NCBI GenBank assembly: GCA_900557475.1 | Contig: USTA01000065.1 | Span: 1 to 5,618, forward strand | Reading direction: 5' to 3' | DNA length: 5,618 bases | Origin: an uncultured Clostridium sp. | Lineage (GTDB): Bacteria; Bacillota; Clostridia; TANB77; CAG-508 | Shown here: positions 1-5,471 of the stretch, one piece after another | Layout: every line of letters starts with the position of its first letter | Numbering within the stretch: the stretch's first letter is position 1 | Notes under the pieces: model-generated | Databases searched by the model: none | Told to the model about the DNA's origin: nothing | The model's input: only the letters and a program-made list of their open reading frames with translations | Position numbers and translations under genes: made by a program

Positions 1-18
1 TATATAAATTAATAACTT

Positions 19-24
19 AGGAGG
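19..24 (+). promoter_or_regulatory. Shine-Dalgarno site of the small surface protein gene
   Basis: A perfect AGGAGG lies seven bases before the ATG at 32. It fixes the start of the first gene. The promoter must lie upstream of the window. Confidence 0.85.
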
Positions 25-31
25 AAACATA

Positions 32-406
32 ATGTCAAGAGTTAAAAAAGTATTAGTTATAATGTTAGTTGTATTAAGCTCTGTAAGTTTTGTTTTAGCA
101 ACAGATATTGATATGAACTTAGTAAATGGAAATGCTACTACGAATAATGAAGTGGTTAGAAATGAAACAAATACAGCTAGAAATGAAGCAGGAGAAAATA
201 ATAATGCTACTAGCAATACATCAGGAAATAGAGTTACAAGTCCATCTGCTAATATGGCGGCAAATATAGAAAGTGTATCTAATATAAACGATACAGAAGA
301 TAATTCGTCACTTCAATTAACTCAAATTTTAAATATTTTTCTAATTGCAGTAGGAATAATATTAATTCTATTGGCAATAGCTATATTAATTAGATTAAAA
401 AGATAA
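32..406 (+). CDS. Small Asn/Thr-rich surface protein with signal peptide and C-terminal membrane anchor
   Basis: I do not recognise a family. The 124-residue product has a classic export signal: basic start (SRVKK), hydrophobic core at about 7-21 and a VLA cleavage-like motif ending at residue 23. Residues 24-95 form a low-complexity, Asn/Thr/Ser/Glu-rich stretch without cysteine that is probably disordered. Residues 98-120 form a strongly hydrophobic helix followed by RLKR, the usual positive-inside stop-transfer end. This predicts a type I membrane protein with a short extracellular stalk and a four-residue cytoplasmic tail. Several NxT/NxS sequons occur, but they may simply reflect composition. 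The start follows a perfect AGGAGG, and the gene is closed by an intrinsic terminator, so it is transcribed apart from the regulator gene downstream. Its function is unknown; a surface spacer or small envelope accessory is only a guess. Confidence 0.8.
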   Translation: MSRVKKVLVIMLVVLSSVSFVLATDIDMNLVNGNATTNNEVVRNETNTARNEAGENNNATSNTSGNRVTSPSANMAANIESVSNINDTEDNSSLQLTQILNIFLIAVGIILILLAIAILIRLKR

Positions 407-434
407 AAAAGTAAAAAATATAATTTAGTATAAG

Positions 435-467
435 AAGCAATGATATATTATATATCATTGCTTTTTT
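435..467 (+). terminator. Rho-independent terminator after the small surface protein gene
   Basis: A perfect 13-bp inverted repeat (435-447 pairing with 451-463) encloses a three-base loop, and the 3' arm runs into six T residues at 462-467. It lies about 30 bases past the stop codon at 404-406. The minus-strand side has no T run, so it acts on + strand transcripts. Confidence 0.9.
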
Positions 468-546
468 GAACAAAGTAAGTTAATACATTTATTTAATTCA
501 AACAGAATCAAAAGCTTAAGTTTAAAGAAAAATTAAGAATTTATGT

Positions 547-580
547 TATACAAATTAATAAAACTGTGCTATTATATAAT
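547..580 (+). promoter_or_regulatory. Possible sigma-A promoter of the two-component system
   Basis: TATACA at 547-552 (four of six matches to TTGACA) lies 17 bases before TATTAT at 570-575. An overlapping perfect TATAAT occurs at 575-580 but has no good -35 and would leave almost no leader before the ribosome binding site. Since a terminator ends the upstream gene, a promoter must lie somewhere in 468-590. The whole region is AT-rich, so the exact boxes are uncertain. Confidence 0.35.
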
Positions 581-603
581 AGAAGAAAGGGAGAGAAGAA
601 CTT

Positions 604-1302
604 ATGTACAATATTTTAGTGGTTGACGATGATAGAGAAATTGTAAAAGCAATAGAAATTTATTTAAAGAGAGAAGGATATAATGTTATAAAAGCATATG
701 ATGGAAATGAAGCTTTAAATCAAGTAAAAGAAAATGAAATACATTTAATTATTTTAGACGTTATGATGCCAAAAAAAGATGGAATGCAAACATTAGAAGA
801 GTTAAGAAAGAAAAATTCAATACCAGTTATAATGCTTTCAGCAAAATCAGAGGACTATGATAAAATATCTGGACTAGAACTTGGAGCAGATGATTATATT
901 ACAAAGCCATTCAATCCACTTGAGCTAGTTGCAAGAGTAAAATCAAATATAAGAAGATATGTAACATTAGGAAGTATTAAGGCAGAAGAAAATAAAAACG
1001 TATATAAAGCAGGGGAGCTTCAAATAAATGATGAAACAAAGCAAGTTACAGTAGATGGAAAGGAAATTAAGCTTACTGCTACTGAGTATAACATTTTATT
1101 ATTTCTATTAAAAAATAAAGGAAAAGTCTATTCAATTTCAGAACTTTATGAAAATGTTTGGAATGAAGATAGTTTTGCAGCAGAAAATATAATTGCTGTG
1201 CACATAAGACATATTAGAGAAAAGATAGAAATAAATCCTAAAGAACCTAAATACTTAAAAGTAATATGGGGGATAGGATATAAAGTAGAAGATATTAAAT
1301 AA
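604..1302 (+). CDS. OmpR/PhoB-family response regulator transcription factor
   Basis: This is the DNA-binding half of a two-component system, phosphorylated by the adjacent kinase and acting on promoters in the cytoplasm. Residues 1-115 are a receiver domain: acidic pocket D8-D9-D10, phospho-acceptor D52 in ILDVMMP, switch residue S79 in MLSA, and K101 in DDYITKP. Residues 135-230 are a winged-helix domain with the typical LTATEYNILLFLL segment, a recognition helix around AENIIAVHIRHIREKIE, and the ending VIWGIGYKVE. The length of 232 residues is normal for the family. The ATG is preceded by AAAGGGAGA at 586-594. The kinase gene starts 15 bases after the stop, so the two form an operon. The sequence resembles VanR-like clostridial regulators in a general way, but nothing here supports a vancomycin-resistance role. 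The target genes are not shown by the sequence. Confidence 0.96.
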   Translation: MYNILVVDDDREIVKAIEIYLKREGYNVIKAYDGNEALNQVKENEIHLIILDVMMPKKDGMQTLEELRKKNSIPVIMLSAKSEDYDKISGLELGADDYITKPFNPLELVARVKSNIRRYVTLGSIKAEENKNVYKAGELQINDETKQVTVDGKEIKLTATEYNILLFLLKNKGKVYSISELYENVWNEDSFAAENIIAVHIRHIREKIEINPKEPKYLKVIWGIGYKVEDIK

Positions 1303-1303
1303 T

Positions 1304-1311
1304 AAAGGAGG
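1304..1311 (+). promoter_or_regulatory. Shine-Dalgarno site of the histidine kinase
   Basis: AAAGGAGG lies six bases before the ATG at 1318 and begins just after the regulator stop codon. It fixes the kinase start and indicates independent translation initiation within one operon. Confidence 0.85.
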
Positions 1312-1317
1312 AACAAG

Positions 1318-1791
1318 ATGGAAAAGCTAAAAGAATCTACTTTTTTAAAAGTAATATGTCACATTTTAGTGCCAATATTAATTGTGGTATTAACACTTAG
1401 TATTACTATTGTTGGGCTAAATAATACATATCAAGGAATTGAGCAAGACAAAGAATTTGTTAAGTCAAAAGAATTTTGTCAAGGGTATTTATCAGATATT
1501 TTATATACTGTTAATTACATAAAAAGAAGCAAAACATATGATGAAGAATATTCGTTTAGGCAAATTGAAGAAAATGTATATTACCAAAGATATGAATATT
1601 TACAATATAGTTCTTTAAAATATATTAAATATATGATTAAAGAAAAAGAAACAGGAGATATTTATACAAATATACAAACAGCAAACTATGAAGAATATAT
1701 TGGAAATATTGCGTATAATGAAAATTACTGGATATATGAAAATGGAGAAGTAAAAACAAATTTAACAGAAATAAATCGGTACAAACAGTAA
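1318..1791 (+). CDS. Sensor histidine kinase, N-terminal fragment (frameshifted)
   Basis: This is the front part of the kinase encoded by the next frame. The 157-residue fragment has a cytoplasmic start (MEKLKEST), a membrane helix at about 11-34, and then a Tyr/Glu/Lys-rich segment that should be extracellular and form most of the sensor domain. It has no HAMP, His-box or ATPase domain, so it cannot signal by itself. The reading frame ends at TAA 1789-1791. The +1 frame is open from 1775 and continues without a break into the rest of the kinase. Reading AAT then GGT, skipping C at 1777, gives a smooth junction: ...TEIN-GTNSKFLSMPYNG. A single extra base between about 1775 and 1788 therefore explains the split, either as a true mutation, a sequencing or assembly error, or, less likely, recoding. 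The ligand is unknown. The intact gene would encode about 667 residues over 1318-3322. Confidence 0.85.
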   Translation: MEKLKESTFLKVICHILVPILIVVLTLSITIVGLNNTYQGIEQDKEFVKSKEFCQGYLSDILYTVNYIKRSKTYDEEYSFRQIEENVYYQRYEYLQYSSLKYIKYMIKEKETGDIYTNIQTANYEEYIGNIAYNENYWIYENGEVKTNLTEINRYKQ

Positions 1792-1801
1792 ATTTTTAAG
1801 T

Positions 1802-3322
1802 ATGCCATATAACGGATTAGTGGGACTTAAGGATTATAATGTATATACGTATATAGATATGAATGAGTTAAAAAGCTCAAATAGATATTCAATTCAATTA
1901 GTTTTAAATGAACTTATTGGAGGAGACGAGAATGTGGCAGAAGCCCTTATTCCAATAAGCATAATACTCCTTGCGGTAAGCATTATTTATCTTTTCTGGG
2001 CAGATGGACACAGCAAAGGAAAAGAAGGAATTTATTTAAGTGCAATTGATAAATTTCCATATGAGCTATTAATTACAATACTTACATTTATAATTGGAAT
2101 TTGTGTATCAGTATTTATGGCCTTTGCAGAATATGGAGAAGCATCTATAAACTTAACCATATATATAGGACTTCTTACATATTTAGCAAGTTATGTATGT
2201 ATTGCTATAATGGTTTCGTCAACGGTAAAAAGATTAAAAGCAAAGAAGTTTTGGAAAACATTTTTAATTTATAGAATTTTTAAATGGATAAAGGAAAAGA
2301 TTAAAAAGATATCAAGAAAAATCTTAGATAAAAGTTCATCACAAAAGAAAATAATTTTGTATTACATAGGATTTATAATTATAAGCAGTATATTAGGTTT
2401 AATTGTAATAACATCAAGTTTAGGAATATTTGGTATAATTTTAATATTTGTATTATGGGGATGGACATTATATAAGATACTAGAATATAACAAAAAGATA
2501 ACTAAAATTAAGATGGCACTAAAGGATATTTATGAGGGAAATGGAGAGGTTCACCTAGAAACGGAAGAACTAACAGGAACTCTTAAAGAATTATCAATAT
2601 ATATAAATGATATAGCTAGTGGATTTTCAAATGCAATAAACGAAAGCTTAAAATCAGAAAGACTAAAGACAGAACTTATAACAAATGTATCACATGACAT
2701 AAAAACGCCATTAACATCAATAATAAACTATGTAGATTTATTAAAAAGAGAAAACATAGAAGATGAAAAAGCAAAAGAGTACATAAAAGTACTAGATAGC
2801 AAATCACAAAGACTAAAAAAGCTTATAGAAGACTTAGTAGAAGCATCTAAAGCATCATCTGGAAATATAAAACTAAATATAGAAGATATTAACTTAAGAG
2901 AGTTATTAATTCAAGTTACAGGAGAATTTGAGGACAAATTTGAAAAGAAAAACTTAAATGTAGAACTAGACTTGCCAGAAGAAAACGTTGTAATAAAAGC
3001 AGATAATAGATATATTTACAGAATTTTAGAAAATTTATATGGTAATGTTGCAAAATATGCACTTGAAGGAACAAGAGTATATGCGAAATTAGAAAATAGT
3101 GCAAATAATATCGAACTAGAAATAAAGAATGTGTCTAAAGAAAAACTAAATATTTCAGCAGAAGAGCTAATGCAAAGATTTGTTCAGGGGGATAGGTCAA
3201 GATATACAGAAGGAAGCGGATTAGGACTTTCGATAGCAGAGAGTTTAGCAGAACTTCAAAATATAAAATTTAATGTAGAAATAGATGGAGATTTGTTTAA
3301 AGCTATTTTAAAATGGGAATAA
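1802..3322 (+). CDS. Sensor histidine kinase, C-terminal part with transmembrane, His-box and ATPase domains
   Basis: This part phosphorylates itself on histidine and passes the phosphate to the regulator at 604-1302. Residues 1-45 look like the end of the extracellular sensor. Membrane helices follow at about 46-66, 87-109, 117-139, 183-204 and 207-226, with a very basic cytoplasmic segment at 142-182. A HAMP-like linker covers about 227-280. The dimerisation/phospho-acceptor domain begins near 285, with H298 in NVSHDIKTPLTSI. The ATPase domain covers about 395-506: N-box N411/N415 (ILENLYGNVAKYA), F-box-like MQRFVQGDRSR, and G2 box GSGLGLS at 471-477. The usual DxGxG G1 box is replaced by KNVSKEKL. 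The ATG at 1802 has no ribosome binding site, so this is the downstream piece of a frameshifted gene. An in-frame GTG at 1934 (residue 45) does have a strong one. Two tandem TAA stops end the gene. Confidence 0.9.
   Translation: MPYNGLVGLKDYNVYTYIDMNELKSSNRYSIQLVLNELIGGDENVAEALIPISIILLAVSIIYLFWADGHSKGKEGIYLSAIDKFPYELLITILTFIIGICVSVFMAFAEYGEASINLTIYIGLLTYLASYVCIAIMVSSTVKRLKAKKFWKTFLIYRIFKWIKEKIKKISRKILDKSSSQKKIILYYIGFIIISSILGLIVITSSLGIFGIILIFVLWGWTLYKILEYNKKITKIKMALKDIYEGNGEVHLETEELTGTLKELSIYINDIASGFSNAINESLKSERLKTELITNVSHDIKTPLTSIINYVDLLKRENIEDEKAKEYIKVLDSKSQRLKKLIEDLVEASKASSGNIKLNIEDINLRELLIQVTGEFEDKFEKKNLNVELDLPEENVVIKADNRYIYRILENLYGNVAKYALEGTRVYAKLENSANNIELEIKNVSKEKLNISAEELMQRFVQGDRSRYTEGSGLGLSIAESLAELQNIKFNVEIDGDLFKAILKWE
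1919..1936 (+). promoter_or_regulatory. Candidate internal ribosome binding site and GTG start within the kinase
   Basis: GGAGGAG at 1919-1925 lies eight bases before an in-frame GTG at 1934-1936. Initiation here would give a 462-residue protein starting just before the membrane helix IPISIILLAVSIIYLFW and keeping every later domain. The same bases also encode Gly-Gly-Asp-Glu-Asn-Val, so the match could be chance. Confidence 0.35.
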
Positions 3323-3347
3323 TAAGAGTTGATTGTATGCTAAAAAT

Positions 3348-3378
3348 CCATTTATTCTGTATAATATACCATTTATTC
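3348..3378 (+). repeat. 10-bp direct repeat with 21-bp spacing in the kinase-amidase gap
   Basis: CCATTTATTC occurs perfectly at 3348-3357 and 3369-3378, a centre-to-centre spacing of 21 bases, or about two helical turns. Such spacing is typical of operators that place two regulator molecules on one DNA face, and OmpR/PhoB regulators bind direct repeats. The sites lie about 170 bases before the amidase start. The repeat itself is visible in the sequence; the operator role is inference. Confidence 0.4.
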
Positions 3379-3483
3379 AAACATCATGAAGAATTAAAAC
3401 AAAAAAACTTTACTTATGTTAATTAATATGATATAAAAAAGGTAATTATTAAAGAGAGTTATAGAAATCTGCTTAAATAATTA

Positions 3484-3502
3484 CTGTATAATATTCTATA
3501 AT
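3484..3502 (+). promoter_or_regulatory. Possible promoter -10 region of the lectin-amidase gene
   Basis: Two perfect TATAAT boxes occur at 3487-3492 (preceded directly by TG) and 3497-3502. Neither has a convincing -35; the best is TTAAAT at 3473-3478, 18 bases before the second box. An AAGGGAG ribosome binding site follows at 3535-3541. In such AT-rich DNA the boxes carry limited weight. Read-through from the kinase gene remains possible because no strong terminator lies between. Confidence 0.3.
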
Positions 3503-3548
3503 TATGCCGGAATACTCCTTAATAAAATAAATGTAAGGGAGAATAAAA

Positions 3549-3572
3549 ATGACCATAAAAATGACCATAAAA
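3549..3572 (+). repeat. 12-bp perfect tandem duplication at the amidase start codon
   Basis: ATGACCATAAAA is present twice in a row, so the protein begins MTIK-MTIK and has two in-frame ATG codons. The ribosome binding site AAGGGAG at 3535-3541 is seven bases from the first ATG and nineteen from the second, which favours the first. Confidence 0.85.
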
Positions 3573-4724
3573 AAGAATATTAAAATTAGTATATGGATTT
3601 TTGTTATACTAATGTTAAGCGTACTTTCAATAATGCAACCACTAAGTAATGCAGATAATATGAAGGAAAATTTAGCCAATAATACAAGAGGGGCATCAAT
3701 AGGATTAGAAGAAATTGTAGAAAGAGAATATTTTATTAAGAATGTATATTCAGGACGATACTTGGACGTGAAAGATGGAAAAGCTGCGGATGGTACAAAT
3801 GTACAACAATATGAATATAATGGAACAGATTCTCAAAGATGGATGATTTCGTTGAGACCAAATACATCAAATGAAGTCTATATTATGACAAGGCTTGGAA
3901 ATGATGGTGAACACTATGTATACTCTTTAGATATAAATGGGGCATCTAGTAGTGACGGGGCAAATGCACAAATTTATTATTACAATGAAAGCAGTGCACA
4001 AATATTTACTTTAGCTTTAAATTCGGATTTTACATTTTTAATACGACCAAAATGCTCAAATTTTAATAATTCCATTTCATTAGAGAAAGAAAGTTGTAGT
4101 AATGGGGGAAATGTAGTTCAAAAATCTAATAATACTAGTGACCCAAGACAATGTTGGATATTAGAGCCAGTAGAAAGAGACAGTAATTTTGGCGTAAAAT
4201 ATGCTTTAGCAAATTATAATAACCATATTGAGACATATCCTAATTTTGAGGCTTGGGGTGGTGATTGTACAAACTATGTGTCACAATGTTTATTAGCAGA
4301 AGGAATACATATGCACGAAAATTGGTACATATATAAAAAGAATAACTGGAATCCGACTCCAGATAGTACTGTAAAATTGAGATTATCATGGGATGTGGGA
4401 GATACTTTACCTTGGATAAATGCAGATGACTTCAAGTGGTTCTGGGGATCTGGAAAAACCAAAGCAACAGGAATAAAGACAGACGAAATAAATTCGGATT
4501 TTCAGTGGGTAGATAATGAAGCAGATTTAAATGTCGGAGATGTAATACAATTAGCGAAGATAGAAAATAATACATTAGGGACAGCATATCATTCGATGTA
4601 TGTAAGTAGTATAAAGAATAATGTGTATTACATTTCGTCGCATACCAACCCTACTGAGAGTAAGAGCATAGTAGATGTGGCTAGAGACAATAGAGGAAAA
4701 TATATGATTTTTTATAAATATTGA
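3549..4724 (+). CDS. Exported ricin-B lectin domain - cysteine amidase-like (Amidase_6-type) protein
   Basis: The 391-residue product has a basic start and one hydrophobic helix at about 11-29, acting as a signal peptide or uncleaved anchor. Residues about 58-208 form a ricin-B/beta-trefoil lectin domain: it opens YFIKNVYSGRYLDV and shows three subdomain ends of the QxW type, QRW at 96-98, the degenerate QIF at 151-153, and QCW at 201-203. Such domains bind carbohydrate. Residues about 213-391 match the putative amidase family Amidase_6 (NlpC/P60-CHAP-like fold): KYALANYNN, then GGDCTNYVSQCLLAEG with likely nucleophile C240, LNVGDVIQL, likely catalytic H348 in YHSMYV, and a polar ISSHTNP segment (H365/N367). 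The inferred role is cleavage of an amide or peptide bond in a cell wall or surface substrate targeted by the lectin. The exact substrate is unknown. The gene probably forms a transcription unit with 4747-5394. Confidence 0.85.
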   Translation: MTIKMTIKKNIKISIWIFVILMLSVLSIMQPLSNADNMKENLANNTRGASIGLEEIVEREYFIKNVYSGRYLDVKDGKAADGTNVQQYEYNGTDSQRWMISLRPNTSNEVYIMTRLGNDGEHYVYSLDINGASSSDGANAQIYYYNESSAQIFTLALNSDFTFLIRPKCSNFNNSISLEKESCSNGGNVVQKSNNTSDPRQCWILEPVERDSNFGVKYALANYNNHIETYPNFEAWGGDCTNYVSQCLLAEGIHMHENWYIYKKNNWNPTPDSTVKLRLSWDVGDTLPWINADDFKWFWGSGKTKATGIKTDEINSDFQWVDNEADLNVGDVIQLAKIENNTLGTAYHSMYVSSIKNNVYYISSHTNPTESKSIVDVARDNRGKYMIFYKY

Positions 4725-4727
4725 AAT

Positions 4728-4737
4728 AAGGAAGGAG
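4728..4737 (+). promoter_or_regulatory. Shine-Dalgarno site deciding the start of the anchored helical protein
   Basis: AAGGAAGGAG ends nine bases before the ATG at 4747. Another ATG at 4740 lies only two bases from this site and would encode just MTHE before a TAG that overlaps the real start region. The 4747 start is therefore preferred. Confidence 0.75.
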
Positions 4738-4746
4738 AAATGACAC

Positions 4747-5394
4747 ATGAATAGAAAGAAATTATTAATAATAATTATAGCTACTTTAGCAATTATAGGG
4801 ATAGGTGTAGCAATTATTATTCCAATAAAAACAATGGGAAAGCGTGATACAAAGACAGTACCAGTTACACTATCAAATAATATTAATGCAAATGAATTAT
4901 CATATGGAGAAACAAATAAAACAGGTTCAGGTATTCCACTTGCAGAATATAATAATAAAAAAAATCAGCTTGAGACAAAGAACAATGAAATTCTTACTGC
5001 TAATAGTAGTATAAATGAAATAAATTCAGAACCATACGTCATGACAGAAGCGGAAAAAAGACAGATTCAAAAGTGGGAAGAAGAAGCAGAAGAAAGTGAT
5101 AAACAAGCAAAGCTAGTAAGTTCTTTATTAGAAAAATATTATAAAAATGAATATGAACCGATTAGCAAGGAGATAAAAGAACATTATTCCCAAAAGGTCA
5201 TATCAATTCAAATAACAGATGCAGAAGTAAGGGAAGCTGAACTTGTAGTTAGATTATATAAAGAACAAAATTTATCGAAAGAAGAAAAAGAAGCAGTAAA
5301 GCATGTAATAGAAGTCTTATATAAAAAGCCATCAACAGATGTTAGATTAGGAGATAATCTAATGAAAGAAATGAAGAAAATTTTAGAAGAATAA
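4747..5394 (+). CDS. Membrane-anchored charged helical protein of unknown function
   Basis: I do not recognise the family. The 215-residue protein begins with NRKK and a hydrophobic helix at about 5-27 that lacks a clear signal peptidase site, so it is probably an uncleaved N-terminal anchor with the rest outside the cell. Residues 34-98 are polar, rich in Asn, Ser and Thr, and probably a flexible linker. Residues 99-132 (TEAEKRQIQKWEEEAEESD and onward) look like a long charged helix with possible coiled-coil character. Residues 140-215 are also mostly helical and rich in Lys and Glu. No cysteine and no enzyme motif are visible. The gene begins 22 bases after the amidase stop with its own strong ribosome binding site, suggesting co-transcription and perhaps a shared role at the envelope, such as a partner or regulator of the amidase. 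That link is inference from position only. Confidence 0.75.
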   Translation: MNRKKLLIIIIATLAIIGIGVAIIIPIKTMGKRDTKTVPVTLSNNINANELSYGETNKTGSGIPLAEYNNKKNQLETKNNEILTANSSINEINSEPYVMTEAEKRQIQKWEEEAEESDKQAKLVSSLLEKYYKNEYEPISKEIKEHYSQKVISIQITDAEVREAELVVRLYKEQNLSKEEKEAVKHVIEVLYKKPSTDVRLGDNLMKEMKKILEE

Positions 5395-5437
5395 ACAATT
5401 ATCCCAGACTAAACTGGAAGCTTACCAACAAAAAAAC

Positions 5438-5471
5438 GATAGACAAAAAGTTATTTTGCTTTTTGTCTATC
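5438..5471. terminator. Long hairpin downstream of the amidase unit, possible terminator
   Basis: A perfect 13-bp inverted repeat (5438-5450 with 5459-5471) encloses an eight-base loop. On the + strand no T run follows, so it is not a textbook terminator for the genes before it, although it is the only strong hairpin past their stop. On the minus strand it is followed, after one G, by seven T residues (the A run at 5430-5436), which is a good terminator. However, no minus-strand gene can be seen in the 147 bases to the right, where stop codons occur in abundance. Confidence 0.55.

Noticed and set aside
1775..1801. Programmed +1 frameshift site joining the kinase halves
   Set aside because: No CUU-UGA-type element or slippery run is present, and the P-site codons do not re-pair well in the +1 frame. 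Mutation or sequence error is simpler.
2916..3104. Minus-strand open frame of 62 codons inside the kinase ATPase domain
   Set aside because: It lies fully antisense to well-conserved kinase sequence, lacks a ribosome binding site, and its hydrophobic composition is what the reverse of AT-rich coding DNA gives.
604..3322. Vancomycin-resistance VanRS pair
   Set aside because: The resemblance is only at family level, and no van ligase, dehydrogenase or dipeptidase genes are present in the window.
3473..3679. Minus-strand open frame of 68 codons over the amidase promoter and signal peptide
   Set aside because: It overlaps the start and signal peptide of a clearly supported gene. Its hydrophobic, Ile/Phe-rich product mirrors AT-rich DNA, and no ribosome binding site supports it.
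4274..4462. Minus-strand open frame of 62 codons within the amidase domain
   Set aside because: It is antisense to the recognisable amidase motif region and has no independent support.
4740..4754. Four-codon mini-ORF (MTHE) overlapping the start at 4747
   Set aside because: Its ATG is only two bases from the Shine-Dalgarno site, too close for efficient initiation. A leader-peptide role cannot be supported.
5404..5417. Small CCAG/CTGG hairpin after the last stop codon
   Set aside because: The stem is only four base pairs with no T run, too weak to call a terminator.
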